Under the pieces are notes generated by a model. It was not told the DNA's origin and ran no database searches. It was given only the letters and a program-made list of their open reading frames with translations. This document shows positions 16,546-24,866 of a DNA stretch of 47,722 nt, piece by piece. The DNA lies in contig MAAR01000012.1 of NCBI GenBank assembly GCA_002162765.1, positions 179,199 to 226,920 of the forward strand, written 5' to 3'. This DNA is from Flavobacteriales bacterium 34_180_T64. Its GTDB lineage: Bacteria; Bacteroidota; Bacteroidia; Flavobacteriales; Flavobacteriaceae. The first letter of the stretch is position 1, and each line of letters begins with the position of its first letter. The position numbers were made by a program, and so were the translations under genes.

Positions 16546-17550
16546 TTAAACGAAACTTCTAAAAATTGTAAACCTCAATAACAGTTCAAATAAGAGAAAT
16601 AACCCTGCTAAAAACACTAAAGGACGATATTTCTCCTCATAATTATAAAATTTGAATTCCTCTATTTCCGTTTTTTCTAGTTTATTAATTTCGTTATAAA
16701 TCTCTGCCAATTTTTTATTATCTGTAGCTCTAAAGTATTTTCCACCAGTCACTTCCGCTATTTCTTTTAATAAGACTTCATCTATTTCAACCTGGACTCG
16801 TCTATATTGAAATGTTCCATTTGGATTAATGGCAGAAGGCGACAATGCCATGCCATTCGTTCCTAGTCCAATAGTATAGGTTTTAATCCCATATTCTACG
16901 GCCAATTCGCTTGCAATTTTCGGATCTATAAAACCAGAATTATTAACACCATCGGTCAATAGAATGATTATTTTACTTTTTGCTTTACTGTCTTTTAATC
17001 GATTAACAGAAGTTGCTAATCCCATTCCAATAGCAGTTCCACCTTCAATAATGGTATTATACTTAATATCATTTAAGGATCTAAGCACAATCGCTTTATC
17101 ACTTGTAATAGGGGTTTTTGTGTAACTCTCTCCAGCATATTCTACCAAACCAATTCTATCATTAGGTCTACCCTTTATAAATTGTGCTGCAACCTTTTTT
17201 AAGGCTTCTAATCGGTTAGGTAGTAAATCTTTTGCCAACATACTCGCAGAGACATCAATAGCCATTACAATGTCAATACCTCGCGTTGTTTTTGTTTTAG
17301 TAGAAACATCTACCGTTCTAGGTCTTGCTATTGCAGTTATTAATAAAGCCAAAGCTAAAAGGCGTAGAGAAAATAATAAATGTCTCAATTTTGGCAACCA
17401 CGAATTGGTGATTTTAAAGCCTTTAATACTTGAGATTTTGAGTTCAGCTGTTTGCTTATTATGTTTAAACACATACCAAACCATAGCAAGTGGTAGTGCC
17501 AATAACAACCAAAACATTTCTTTATTTACAAACTCAATTCCTTCAAACAT
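16546..17550 (-). CDS. batA: BatA: von Willebrand factor A membrane protein
   Basis: The 334-residue product has the same plan as its neighbour BatB: N-terminal membrane helices, a VWA domain with MIDAS DVSAS at residues 99-103 (both proteins share the phrase SMLAxDxxPNRL), DGVNNSG as a second metal-site loop, and a C-terminal helix (LVFLAGLFLLFELLLRF). It starts one base inside the stop of the preceding gene, so translation is probably coupled. In the family the MoxR ATPase is thought to act on these VWA proteins. Confidence 0.93.
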   Translation of the reverse strand: MFEGIEFVNKEMFWLLLALPLAMVWYVFKHNKQTAELKISSIKGFKITNSWLPKLRHLLFSLRLLALALLITAIARPRTVDVSTKTKTTRGIDIVMAIDVSASMLAKDLLPNRLEALKKVAAQFIKGRPNDRIGLVEYAGESYTKTPITSDKAIVLRSLNDIKYNTIIEGGTAIGMGLATSVNRLKDSKAKSKIIILLTDGVNNSGFIDPKIASELAVEYGIKTYTIGLGTNGMALSPSAINPNGTFQYRRVQVEIDEVLLKEIAEVTGGKYFRATDNKKLAEIYNEINKLEKTEIEEFKFYNYEEKYRPLVFLAGLFLLFELLLRFTIFRSFV

Positions 17551-19223
17551 TAGTCTTCTGCTTTTTTAAGTTCTATTGAATCCAATATTCGTTCTACCAT
17601 ATCGTTCGCATAAGTGTCATCATCAAACCAAGTCATTACAATTTGTTGCCTTACGTTTTCTGCTCTAAAGAGTAAAAGCACATAATTAGCTTGAATATAA
17701 CTATCAGAATTTTGAACAGGAACATTCAATGTACCAAAGGTTTTTAATCCTTCGGCGGCATTTGGTGTAATAAACTGTTCGCGTTTTACCGTAATATCTT
17801 TAATTCCTTCTATTTCGAAATACGTTAAAAACTTTTCAGAAGTATTCAATAGGTCATCAGCGATGCCCTCTTCACTATTCGCTTTTTCTTGTTCTTCAGG
17901 TGGCAAATTAAATTTAGTGGTACTTACTGATATACTAATAGGATCGAAAAATGTATTAAATAAGAATGTTGTGTTTGTAATTTTATCTTTTAACTCCTCC
18001 GGAATTTCTACTACTTTTCTTTGTAACACTTTAGGGGTCGAAATTGTGATTGGTGGCACTCCATATTCACTCATTATCCAGTCCCTTTCTAAAAGTTCTT
18101 TACTATCATGGCCTACGATAGAGTCTTTAACATAACCGAATCCATATTTCAAACCAAATCCGACAAACGTTGCAATACCTAAAACTATAGAAATCGCGAT
18201 TGTGGCAATCACTTTTCTTCGTTTCTTCTTCCGCTCTTGGTCTTCTTTATATTGCTTATTTAGTAGTTTCTCTTCTTCTGTTGGTTCTGGAAGTGCTTCC
18301 TTAACATGATCAATTTCTAAATCGATGGTGTTTCTATCAATTTCGGCAAGAGCAACATCAGGAGCAGATTTTGCAAATTTCACCAAATCAGCACGTTTAA
18401 ATATGGTTTCAAGATTGCGTATGTCGGCGTTACTTAATTCTATCTGATTGGCATCTTTCAATAATTTCAATCGGGAAATCAATTCATCACTAGTGCTCTC
18501 TAGCGCTTTGTCATAAACTTTTTCGTCTAGATATTTTCTAATAATATAGGTGAGATCAGAATAATAATCTTTCAACTCCTCATTCTGAAGGTAATCGCTT
18601 TCATCTAATTTTTGAAGTGCTAATTTGGCACGATCATAAGGTGGGAGTAATGCAATTTCTTCTTCCTCAGTCAACGGTTTTTTTCGCCAAATGAACCAAT
18701 ACAATGCACCAGCAACTAAAACTATTACTGCTAATATATAAGCTAAACTTTTCCACCAATTACTAGTACTTTTTTGAACCTCAATAAAAGGTTTTATTTC
18801 ATACAAGCCTTGCTTAGTAGTGTCTACAACAATAGTATTGACTTCTACTTTTAATGAATCTGTAAAAAATATTTTACTGCCCACAACAATTTTTTGCCTT
18901 GGAATAGTATATACACCTGAATCAAATTGGGTGAGCCCATATTTTTTAATCAAGTTATATTTAGCATCATATTTAATTGTATCTATTTTGAAAGATTCAA
19001 TCATTTCCAAAGGCGAAAATGTTTGCCCTTCAGGAAATACAACTAAATCTGTCGTATCAGATTCAATCTCTATTTTATAGGTGATTTGCTGACCTATTTT
19101 AATTGATGTAGAATCAATTGAAGTTTTTATTTGAGCGTATGAGTTATAAGAAATAAAGCAAACGACACCTAAGAGAATGTGAAAATTCTTATAACTATTT
19201 CTACTAATTAATCCTACACTCAT
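17550..19223 (-). CDS. BatD-like two-TM protein in the bat operon, unnamed
   Basis: The 557-residue product has a signal-like N-terminus (HILLGVVCFISYNSYA), a BatD-like beta domain (SIDSTSIKIGQQITYKIEI) to about 140, a TM helix at ~159-179 and a charged helical region at ~185-335. A second TM helix follows at ~337-357, then a ~200-residue C-terminal domain of unknown fold. The predicted topology puts both end domains in the periplasm and the middle in the cytosol. The helical middle (KLALQKLDESDYLQ, TYIIRKYLDEKVYDKAL) resembles the cytosolic tail of BatD. Bat operons in Bacteroidetes usually carry an unnamed gene here. It lies 7 bases after the DUF58 gene and overlaps batA by one base. Confidence 0.8.
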   Translation of the reverse strand: MSVGLISRNSYKNFHILLGVVCFISYNSYAQIKTSIDSTSIKIGQQITYKIEIESDTTDLVVFPEGQTFSPLEMIESFKIDTIKYDAKYNLIKKYGLTQFDSGVYTIPRQKIVVGSKIFFTDSLKVEVNTIVVDTTKQGLYEIKPFIEVQKSTSNWWKSLAYILAVIVLVAGALYWFIWRKKPLTEEEEIALLPPYDRAKLALQKLDESDYLQNEELKDYYSDLTYIIRKYLDEKVYDKALESTSDELISRLKLLKDANQIELSNADIRNLETIFKRADLVKFAKSAPDVALAEIDRNTIDLEIDHVKEALPEPTEEEKLLNKQYKEDQERKKKRRKVIATIAISIVLGIATFVGFGLKYGFGYVKDSIVGHDSKELLERDWIMSEYGVPPITISTPKVLQRKVVEIPEELKDKITNTTFLFNTFFDPISISVSTTKFNLPPEEQEKANSEEGIADDLLNTSEKFLTYFEIEGIKDITVKREQFITPNAAEGLKTFGTLNVPVQNSDSYIQANYVLLLFRAENVRQQIVMTWFDDDTYANDMVERILDSIELKKAED

Positions 19224-19230
19224 AATTCTA

Positions 19231-20097
19231 TTATCCTCTTCTTTTAAAATAGCCTAGTAATTTTTTAACATAACTTTCATCAATACGACAATCGATTGTA
19301 CCAGATCCAGATTTTGCAAAATTCTCTTTATAATAATCTACCTTTTCTTTATAAAATTTACTGTAATTAAGTCGTACTGTTTTTGATGCTGTATTAACCA
19401 ACAGTAACTCTCCAGATTCTTCATCTTCCATTTGAACCATTCCTATGTTTGGAATAAGTTCTTCATGTTTATCATAGACTCTTATACCTGTAACATCATG
19501 CCTTCCAGAAGCTATTTTCAAGTTCTGACTGTAATCGTCTGCAATAAAATCTGAAAGCACAAATACAATGGCCTTTTTCTTCATTACGTTAGATAAAAAT
19601 TTAAAGGCTTCAGCAACATTAGTCCGTTTACTTTTAGGATGAAATTCTATAAGTTCACGAATGATGCGGAGAACATGCGATCGGCTTTTTTTAGGAGGAA
19701 TATAAAGTTCGACCTCATCAGAAAATAAAATCAGCCCTATTTTATCATTGTTTTGCGTTGCTGAAAATGCCAACGTGGCGGCAATTTCAGTAACTATTTC
19801 ATTCTTAAATTGTGTGTCAGTTCCAAATAATTCAGATCCTGACACATCCACCATAAGCATCATTGTTAATTCACGCTCTTCCTCAAATACCTTAATATAA
19901 GGCTCGTTATATCGTGCCGTAACGTTCCAATCAATATTTCTTACATCATCTCCATATTGGTATTGTCTAACCTCACTAAAAGTCATGCCTCTTCCTTTGA
20001 AGGTCGAATGGTATTCGCCTCCAAAGATATGATCAGACAAACGACGTGTCTTAATCTCAATTTTTCGTACTTTTTTTAGTAATTCTTTAGTATCCAT
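19231..20097 (-). CDS. DUF58 domain protein of the bat operon
   Basis: The 288-residue soluble protein carries the DUF58 signature almost complete: GRGMTFSEVRQYQYGDDVRN, IDWNVTARYNEPYIKVFEEE, then a VWA-like core MMLMVDVSGSELFG. The DVSGS sequence is a possible metal site. DUF58 proteins nearly always follow a moxR gene and are thought to be adaptor or substrate proteins of the MoxR ATPase. It starts 42 bases downstream of moxR and is followed within 7 bases by the BatD-like protein. Confidence 0.93.
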   Translation of the reverse strand: MDTKELLKKVRKIEIKTRRLSDHIFGGEYHSTFKGRGMTFSEVRQYQYGDDVRNIDWNVTARYNEPYIKVFEEERELTMMLMVDVSGSELFGTDTQFKNEIVTEIAATLAFSATQNNDKIGLILFSDEVELYIPPKKSRSHVLRIIRELIEFHPKSKRTNVAEAFKFLSNVMKKKAIVFVLSDFIADDYSQNLKIASGRHDVTGIRVYDKHEELIPNIGMVQMEDEESGELLLVNTASKTVRLNYSKFYKEKVDYYKENFAKSGSGTIDCRIDESYVKKLLGYFKRRG

Positions 20098-20139
20098 GAT
20101 TCAATCAACATTAATTTGTAAGCCAATACTAAGCAACCA

Positions 20140-21144
20140 CTAAGGCACTTCTATTTCGTTTACAATTTTGTTGATGATGTCTTCTGAAGTGACATTTTCA
20201 GCTTCAGCTTCATAAGTTATTCCTATTCTATGACGCAATACATCGTGCACAATAGCACGAACATCCTCTGGAATGACATATCCGCGACGTCTAATAAATG
20301 CATAGCACTTAGCCGCAGTAGCTAAATTGATACTTCCACGAGGAGATGCTCCAAAAGAAATCAATGGTTTTAAATTGGCAAGTCCATATTTTTCCGGATA
20401 ACGTGTTGCAAAAATGATATCTAGAATATATTTTTCAATTTTCTCATCCATATAAACTTCACGTACTGCTTTTTGAGCATCTCTGATTTGTTTAACAGAC
20501 ACCACTGGATTAACCTTTTCAAAAGCGCCTTTCAAATTAGCGCGAACAATAAGTTGTTCTTCTGCCATTTTAGGATAATCAATTACAGTTTTCAGCATAA
20601 ATCGATCTATTTGAGCTTCTGGCAAAGGATAAGTTCCTTCTTGCTCGACAGGGTTTTGAGTTGCCATAACCAAAAATGGTTTATCAAGAATAAACGTTTC
20701 ATCGCCAATAGTAACTTGCTTTTCTTGCATTGCTTCTAATAAAGCTGATTGTACTTTTGCAGGAGCTCTATTAATTTCATCTGCTAAAACAAAATTTGCA
20801 AAAATGGGACCTTTCTTTATTGAAAAGTCATTTTCTTTCATATTGTAGATTAGTGTTCCCGTAACATCGGCTGGTAATAAATCTGGTGTAAATTGAATTC
20901 TACTAAAACTCCCATCAACAGCTTGAGAAAGCGTGTTTATTGCTAAAGTCTTTGCTAAACCTGGAACACCTTCTAATAAGATATGTCCTTGTCCAAGTAA
21001 CCCAATTAGCAATCGTTCTACCATATGTTTTTGACCAATAATAACTTTATTAATTTCTAACGTAAGTAAATCAACAAAAGCACTTTCCTTTTCAATTTTC
21101 TCATTAATTGACTTAATATCAATTGTACCAGTTTCTTCCATCAT
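20140..21144 (-). CDS. moxR: MoxR-family AAA+ ATPase, first gene of the bat operon
   Basis: This 334-residue chaperone-type ATPase has Walker A GVPGLAKT at residues 59-66 and Walker B with ADEINRAP around Asp122-Glu123. The MoxR phrase SALLEAMQEKQVTIG follows, and sensor-1 region LVMATQNPVEQEGTYPLPEA. MoxR proteins act on VWA-domain partners, and here the partners (DUF58, BatA, BatB) are in the same operon. The start MMEETG has two Met; the first is used. A weak promoter lies just upstream, and all eight genes down to batE run on the same strand without a terminator. Confidence 0.95.
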   Translation of the reverse strand: MMEETGTIDIKSINEKIEKESAFVDLLTLEINKVIIGQKHMVERLLIGLLGQGHILLEGVPGLAKTLAINTLSQAVDGSFSRIQFTPDLLPADVTGTLIYNMKENDFSIKKGPIFANFVLADEINRAPAKVQSALLEAMQEKQVTIGDETFILDKPFLVMATQNPVEQEGTYPLPEAQIDRFMLKTVIDYPKMAEEQLIVRANLKGAFEKVNPVVSVKQIRDAQKAVREVYMDEKIEKYILDIIFATRYPEKYGLANLKPLISFGASPRGSINLATAAKCYAFIRRRGYVIPEDVRAIVHDVLRHRIGITYEAEAENVTSEDIINKIVNEIEVP

Positions 21145-21162
21145 TTTATAATTTTAAAAGCT

Positions 21163-21193
21163 CGAATATAGCATCCTTATTTGAGTGTTGCAA
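21163..21193 (-). promoter_or_regulatory. possible promoter of the moxR-bat operon
   Basis: On the minus strand a -33-like TTG (complement of CAA at 21191-21193) and a -7-like TATATTCG (complement of 21163-21170, one mismatch to TAnnTTTG) are separated by 20 bases. The ATG follows after 18 bases. Spacing is good but the box is not exact. Confidence 0.35.
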
Positions 21194-21316
21194 ATTGTTA
21201 AAATTTTTCTTGTAGTGCTGTTAATAATTGGTTAAAAAAATAAGAGCTGTACTGGTTTTAAGTTCGATTTAACAAATATTTATAGCGGAATACATATAAT
21301 AATTTCCAAAGGTAGT

Positions 21317-21394
21317 ATGAACCTTTACAACCTTCTTAATCAACTTACGCGTTTTCAGTGCTTTGCACCAAAACCTATAGAAAGACAAGAGTGA
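21317..21394 (+). CDS. possible 25-residue small ORF or gene remnant
   Basis: An ATG preceded by AAAGGTAGT, a Shine-Dalgarno-like AAAGG at good spacing, opens a 25-codon frame (MNLYNLLNQLTRFQCFAPKP plus IERQE) that ends in TGA. The frame is in fact open for another 27 codons upstream of the ATG, back to a TAA at 21233. Base composition within the ORF is richer in C and G than the surrounding AT-rich DNA. I recognise no family. It could be a small protein, a leader peptide or the stump of a lost gene, so confidence is low. Confidence 0.25.
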   Translation: MNLYNLLNQLTRFQCFAPKPIERQE

Positions 21395-21534
21395 TTTTAA
21401 TTAAATTAATTGAGTAAAAATTTGAGCAATTTATAATTGATTATATACATTCAATTTCATAATATTCGGTAAGTTTAAGTATTTTTATAAACGTAAATTA
21501 TATATTCTATCATTAACCACTTATAAACTCAAAG

Positions 21535-21542
21535 TATATTTG
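21535..21542 (+). promoter_or_regulatory. predicted -7 box immediately before the AlbA_2 gene
   Basis: TATATTTG is an exact TAnnTTTG match that ends 9 bases before the ATG at 21552. With transcription expected to begin 4-7 bases after the box, the mRNA would have a leader of only a few bases or none. Confidence 0.45.
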
Positions 21543-21551
21543 ACGTCTTAG

Positions 21552-22685
21552 ATGATTAACAAACGTTTACTTATAAAACACCTTTTAGCTCACAACGATG
21601 AGAATAGTTTTTATGATAAAAAACGAAAAATAGACATTAGTATAAAGGAGGGTAAAGCAAAGTTTTTAAAGCACATTTGTGCGTTATCTAATAGCAATCC
21701 AAAAAACAACTCATATATTGTTATTGGTGTTGAAGATGAGGATAACCGAATCACTGGTGTAGACTTCTTTGATGATAGTAAAATTCAAAATCTAATAAAT
21801 GCGTATTTGTCAAATCCTCCAATTGTTCAATATGAAAATATCCCTTTTCCTCATTTAACAGATGATAAGGTAGTGGGCTTAGTCACAATTAGGCCCATTG
21901 ATCAAATCACATCACTTAGAAAGAACATATGGAAATATTTTGGTGGCTCAGTATTTTTTAGAGATGGAAGTATGAGTATGCCAAAAGTTTTTGACATCGA
22001 AATTAAAGATGTTAATTCGACCATTGTTGATGCAATTGAAGCGCATGCACAAAATAATATTGAGTATACATTGGACGGCGTTTTCGACTTTATGAATAAG
22101 AGACAAGATTACAACCCTAAATATAAAGTATTTAAAGAGTACTTTGTGCTCTGCTGGTCTGGTCAAAAAAAAGAAGTAAAAAACGAGTTGTATTATTCTC
22201 GAGTTGATATTGAGTTGATTAATGAACAAGTACGTCTGTTTTTTTCTACGCTAGATGAAGTTTCTATAAGTTATAATGAAAACAATTTTAAAATCATAGA
22301 GTATGTCAATCTGGGTCTTCAAAAATCATACAAATATTATCCGTTAGAAGAAACTGTAATTCATTTTGAAAACAATGCGAGTTATAATATTGAAACTAAA
22401 CTTCTCTTTGAACCTCCTCAATTTGATAAAAAAGTATTACATCATATTTACAATGCCAACAATACAATTTTAGAAAAATTAAAAAAAGGTTTTGAATTAT
22501 CAATAAACGAAGAATTAGATTTAAGAAATTTATCTGGAACTTACGTTATTTGCTACCTCAATTCATTCGAAGATGCAATTGATAGGCTATCTGATGCAAA
22601 ACCATATTTAAAAGCTCATAGTGAAGAACTCTATGAGCTTTATAAAGAATCTATGCGTATTTTAAGAAAAGTAAAATACAGTTAA
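21552..22685 (+). CDS. AlbA_2/Schlafen-type putative nucleic-acid-binding protein
   Basis: The 377-residue soluble protein has an N-terminal AlbA_2 (Schlafen AlbA-like) domain at about 25-150: KEGKAKFLKHICALSNSN, then SYIVIGVEDEDNRITGVDFF, and the GGSVFFRDGSMS segment. AlbA_2 domains bind nucleic acids or nucleotides and occur in transcription regulators and some defence proteins. The C-terminal ~220 residues have no domain I recognise; they are rich in Glu, Tyr and Asn. No helicase, nuclease or toxin gene is next to it, so there is no contextual evidence for a defence role. It has its own promoter, and converges on the next gene with a 7-base gap. The ATG is the only reasonable start. Confidence 0.75.
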   Translation: MINKRLLIKHLLAHNDENSFYDKKRKIDISIKEGKAKFLKHICALSNSNPKNNSYIVIGVEDEDNRITGVDFFDDSKIQNLINAYLSNPPIVQYENIPFPHLTDDKVVGLVTIRPIDQITSLRKNIWKYFGGSVFFRDGSMSMPKVFDIEIKDVNSTIVDAIEAHAQNNIEYTLDGVFDFMNKRQDYNPKYKVFKEYFVLCWSGQKKEVKNELYYSRVDIELINEQVRLFFSTLDEVSISYNENNFKIIEYVNLGLQKSYKYYPLEETVIHFENNASYNIETKLLFEPPQFDKKVLHHIYNANNTILEKLKKGFELSINEELDLRNLSGTYVICYLNSFEDAIDRLSDAKPYLKAHSEELYELYKESMRILRKVKYS

Positions 22686-22692
22686 TACTCAA

Positions 22693-23301
22693 CTAATTTT
22701 CATCTCCCTTATCGTCACCCTTATCATCATCCTTTTTTTCATAATAGCATACAACTGAATGGGCAATAATATAAATATCTCCACTAAAACCACTTTCACT
22801 ATAAGAAACTAGATCTGTCCCGTCTGGAATAGAGTCACCATAAGGATATTGCCCTGGAGCGACGGTAAAACTTCCATTATTTTTTCTTGGAAATTTTTCA
22901 TCTCCTATAAATAGGTGTGTTTCATAAAATCCAAACCCTTCAAATGCCTCATAATCTACCGATACTGTTCCATCTAATTGATAACTAACTTTCAACGTAC
23001 CAACTAATTCCCCATTATCTAAGTCACAGCGACCTGCACCTTGATAAATATCGTAGGCACCATTAAAAGGTGCTGATAATGGTCCAATAGACCAACCCCA
23101 ACGATTTGAATTTAAATCATCATCATCAATGAAACAAATGCCTTCTTTGTCATAAGCAAATGCTGTTTCACAACCTTTGGCATCAATTGACTCTCTACTT
23201 TCTGCCTCTAAGAAATCATTTTCATTAGAAATCTCACTCTTTTCACACGATGCAAAAGAAATTAATAAGGACACCAAGAAAAATTTAAAAATTGTTTTCA
23301 T
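22693..23301 (-). CDS. uncharacterised lipoprotein with acidic C-terminus
   Basis: The start was placed at ATG 23301 (202 residues) rather than a GTG 27 bases upstream, because this gives a clean lipoprotein signal MKTIFKFFLVSLLISFASC with lipidated Cys19. The mature part begins EKSEISNENDF, and contains a Cys pair (KGCETAFAYDKEGICFIDDD) and a beta-rich domain, with a third Cys in the AGRCDLDNGE segment. It ends in Lys/Asp-Gly repeats (KKDDDKGDDKGDEN). I do not recognise the family. Small cysteine-containing lipoproteins of this kind often sit on the outer-membrane surface in Bacteroidetes. No promoter or terminator was seen clearly. Confidence 0.75.
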   Translation of the reverse strand: MKTIFKFFLVSLLISFASCEKSEISNENDFLEAESRESIDAKGCETAFAYDKEGICFIDDDDLNSNRWGWSIGPLSAPFNGAYDIYQGAGRCDLDNGELVGTLKVSYQLDGTVSVDYEAFEGFGFYETHLFIGDEKFPRKNNGSFTVAPGQYPYGDSIPDGTDLVSYSESGFSGDIYIIAHSVVCYYEKKDDDKGDDKGDEN

Positions 23302-23673
23302 TTTAATTAATTTATTGATTAATAGCACCTTAAAGTTACATAAAAAATTAAAGACAATTATTTATTCATTAAGTTATTCGTCCAAATCCGTTATTATGTC
23401 GTTGAACTTATTAATTTCTATTAAATAAATCATAAAACACTTACAAGATTCTCAAAACCAGTAAGATTTAAACTTCAATTAAAAAGAGAATTGCACTTTA
23501 TCGATGATTTTTCACCCTAATAACCATTCATACAGATTTTTCCACCAATGATAGTTTTTTTTGTAAATGATATACTAATTTTTAAGATTTTCGCTGCGCT
23601 ATTAATCAAGGATAAATAACCTTGTTTCTGTTAGCTCTTGTGAGTTTTGAAACAGGGTTTTTTTTATTAATAT
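23302..23673. other. 372-base intergenic region holding an orphan structured element
   Basis: The region is divergent from neither gene: the left gene starts here on the minus strand, and the right gene ends here on the minus strand. It is AT-rich (about three quarters) and contains no ORF with coding character. The only clear signal is the hairpin described at 23607-23665. Confidence 0.6.
23607..23665 (+). terminator. orphan terminator-like hairpin on the plus strand, possible sRNA end
   Basis: AACCTTGTTTC (23618-23628) pairs with GAAACAGGGTT (23649-23659), with one wobble pair. The loop has a further small stem AGCTC/GAGTT, and a run of eight T follows. A competing hairpin, CAAGG (23607-23611) with CCTTG (23620-23624), overlaps the left arm. 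No plus-strand gene lies upstream within 970 bases, so it may end a small RNA or a read-through transcript from 22685. In the other direction it lacks a good T-run. Confidence 0.55.
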
Positions 23674-24864
23674 TTAAATGAAATTCAATTGATTAAAATC
23701 AGTGTTCAAGATTTTGGAATCATCAACTTCCAACCATTTTTTTAGAACAGTAGCGTAAATTCTTCTAAAATCAATTTCAAATTTTATATTACCATTTGCA
23801 TCTAAATCATTTAAGTTTGCCAGATTATTATAAAGTCCAGGGGTTTTCAATTGACCTCCAATTATGAATACATTATTCGCTGAACCATGGTCTGTCCCAT
23901 TGCTAGCATTTTGCTTTACCCTTCGCCCAAACTCAGAGAAAGTCAATATTAAAGTATCATTGAACGTATTCTGAGATTTTAAATCATCAACAAAAGACGC
24001 CATGCTTTTTGCATAAATATTTAGTAGCCGTTTTTGAATATTAGGCTGATTTACATGAGTGTCAAATCCATTTAAAGACGAATAATAAACCCGTGTGTCG
24101 AGTCCTGAATTAATAAATTGAGCTGTAGTCTTTAATTGGTTTGCAAATCCAAAATTAGGGTAATCTTGTGATGATTTAATTGTTTTACTTGTTTCATAAA
24201 TATACGTAGCCGAAGACTCTGCTGCAATCATTGTTTTATACAGATAACCTAAATTGTGTTCGTTTAAATGGGCATCATCATAATGATTCAATACGTTCTT
24301 AAGGTATGGATCTTGAGATGTTCTATACAGCATTCGAGGATTCTTAACCGCTATTCCATTTTTTCTTTCTCCTTTCAATGCTAAAGATAAACTTTCATCT
24401 ATTTCAATGGCATTATGAGATTGTTCTGAAAATTGGTCAAGATAACGTCCAATCCATCCACTATTCAATTGCTCATTAGAGTGGCTTGCTGTTTGCCAAA
24501 TATCTGTTGCTCTAAAATGTGAGCGATTCGGATTTGGGTAACCAACATTATTTATGACACTAAGGCTCCCTTCATCATACAAACGTTTTAAAGGAAGTAG
24601 GCTGCTGTGCAATCCCAATTCATCTGAAAGTTTCAATGTGTGCTTTTTTTGAATCGCAAGTTTGGGACGCTCTCTATAATAAATATCATTATTAAACGGA
24701 ATGATTGTATTTAATCCGTCATTACCTCCTGACAATTGAATAATTACAAGACGCTTAAATCCTAATTTATTTGCAGCGATATTTTCAAACGCTCTAACAA
24801 AGCTCGGAATGAAAAACAAGCTACTAGCTAAGGTTGAATTTTTTATAAATCCTCTTCTATCCAT
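23674..24864 (-). CDS. DUF1501 family secreted protein
   Basis: I placed the start at ATG 24864 (396 residues), because it gives a twin-arginine-type N-terminus MDRRGFIKNSTLASSLFF and removes an overlap with the upstream gene. DUF1501 marks are RLVIIQLSGGNDGLNTIIP, SHFRATDIWQTAS and the metal-site-like TFSEFGRRVKQNASNGTDHG. The family belongs to the alkaline-phosphatase/sulfatase-like superfamily; its substrate is unknown. It is nearly always found together with a DUF1800 gene, as here, with the ATG two bases after the DUF1800 stop. The two are probably exported or envelope-associated partners. Confidence 0.92.
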   Translation of the reverse strand: MDRRGFIKNSTLASSLFFIPSFVRAFENIAANKLGFKRLVIIQLSGGNDGLNTIIPFNNDIYYRERPKLAIQKKHTLKLSDELGLHSSLLPLKRLYDEGSLSVINNVGYPNPNRSHFRATDIWQTASHSNEQLNSGWIGRYLDQFSEQSHNAIEIDESLSLALKGERKNGIAVKNPRMLYRTSQDPYLKNVLNHYDDAHLNEHNLGYLYKTMIAAESSATYIYETSKTIKSSQDYPNFGFANQLKTTAQFINSGLDTRVYYSSLNGFDTHVNQPNIQKRLLNIYAKSMASFVDDLKSQNTFNDTLILTFSEFGRRVKQNASNGTDHGSANNVFIIGGQLKTPGLYNNLANLNDLDANGNIKFEIDFRRIYATVLKKWLEVDDSKILNTDFNQLNFI

Positions 24865-24866
24865 AA

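Larger units (their letters stand above)
21145..21551. other. 407-base intergenic region between moxR and the AlbA_2 gene
   Basis: This divergent gap holds the two predicted promoters and the short ORF at 21317-21394. It also contains a small hairpin at 21351-21374 (GTTTT...GTGC-ttt-GCAC...AAAAC), which lies within that ORF. The rest is AT-rich, with no recognisable element. It is longer than the other divergent gaps here, so a lost gene is possible. Confidence 0.5.

Noticed and set aside
12003..21144. MoxR-VWA gene set as a possible anti-phage ternary system
   Set aside because: Gene order and domain content match the Bat aerotolerance operon of Bacteroidetes, including the TPR and SH3 genes, with no nuclease or effector.
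21351..21374. Hairpin GTTTT..GTGC-ttt-GCAC..AAAAC as a terminator
   Set aside because: The stem is interrupted, has no T-run and lies inside the possible small ORF, so it is not called as a terminator.
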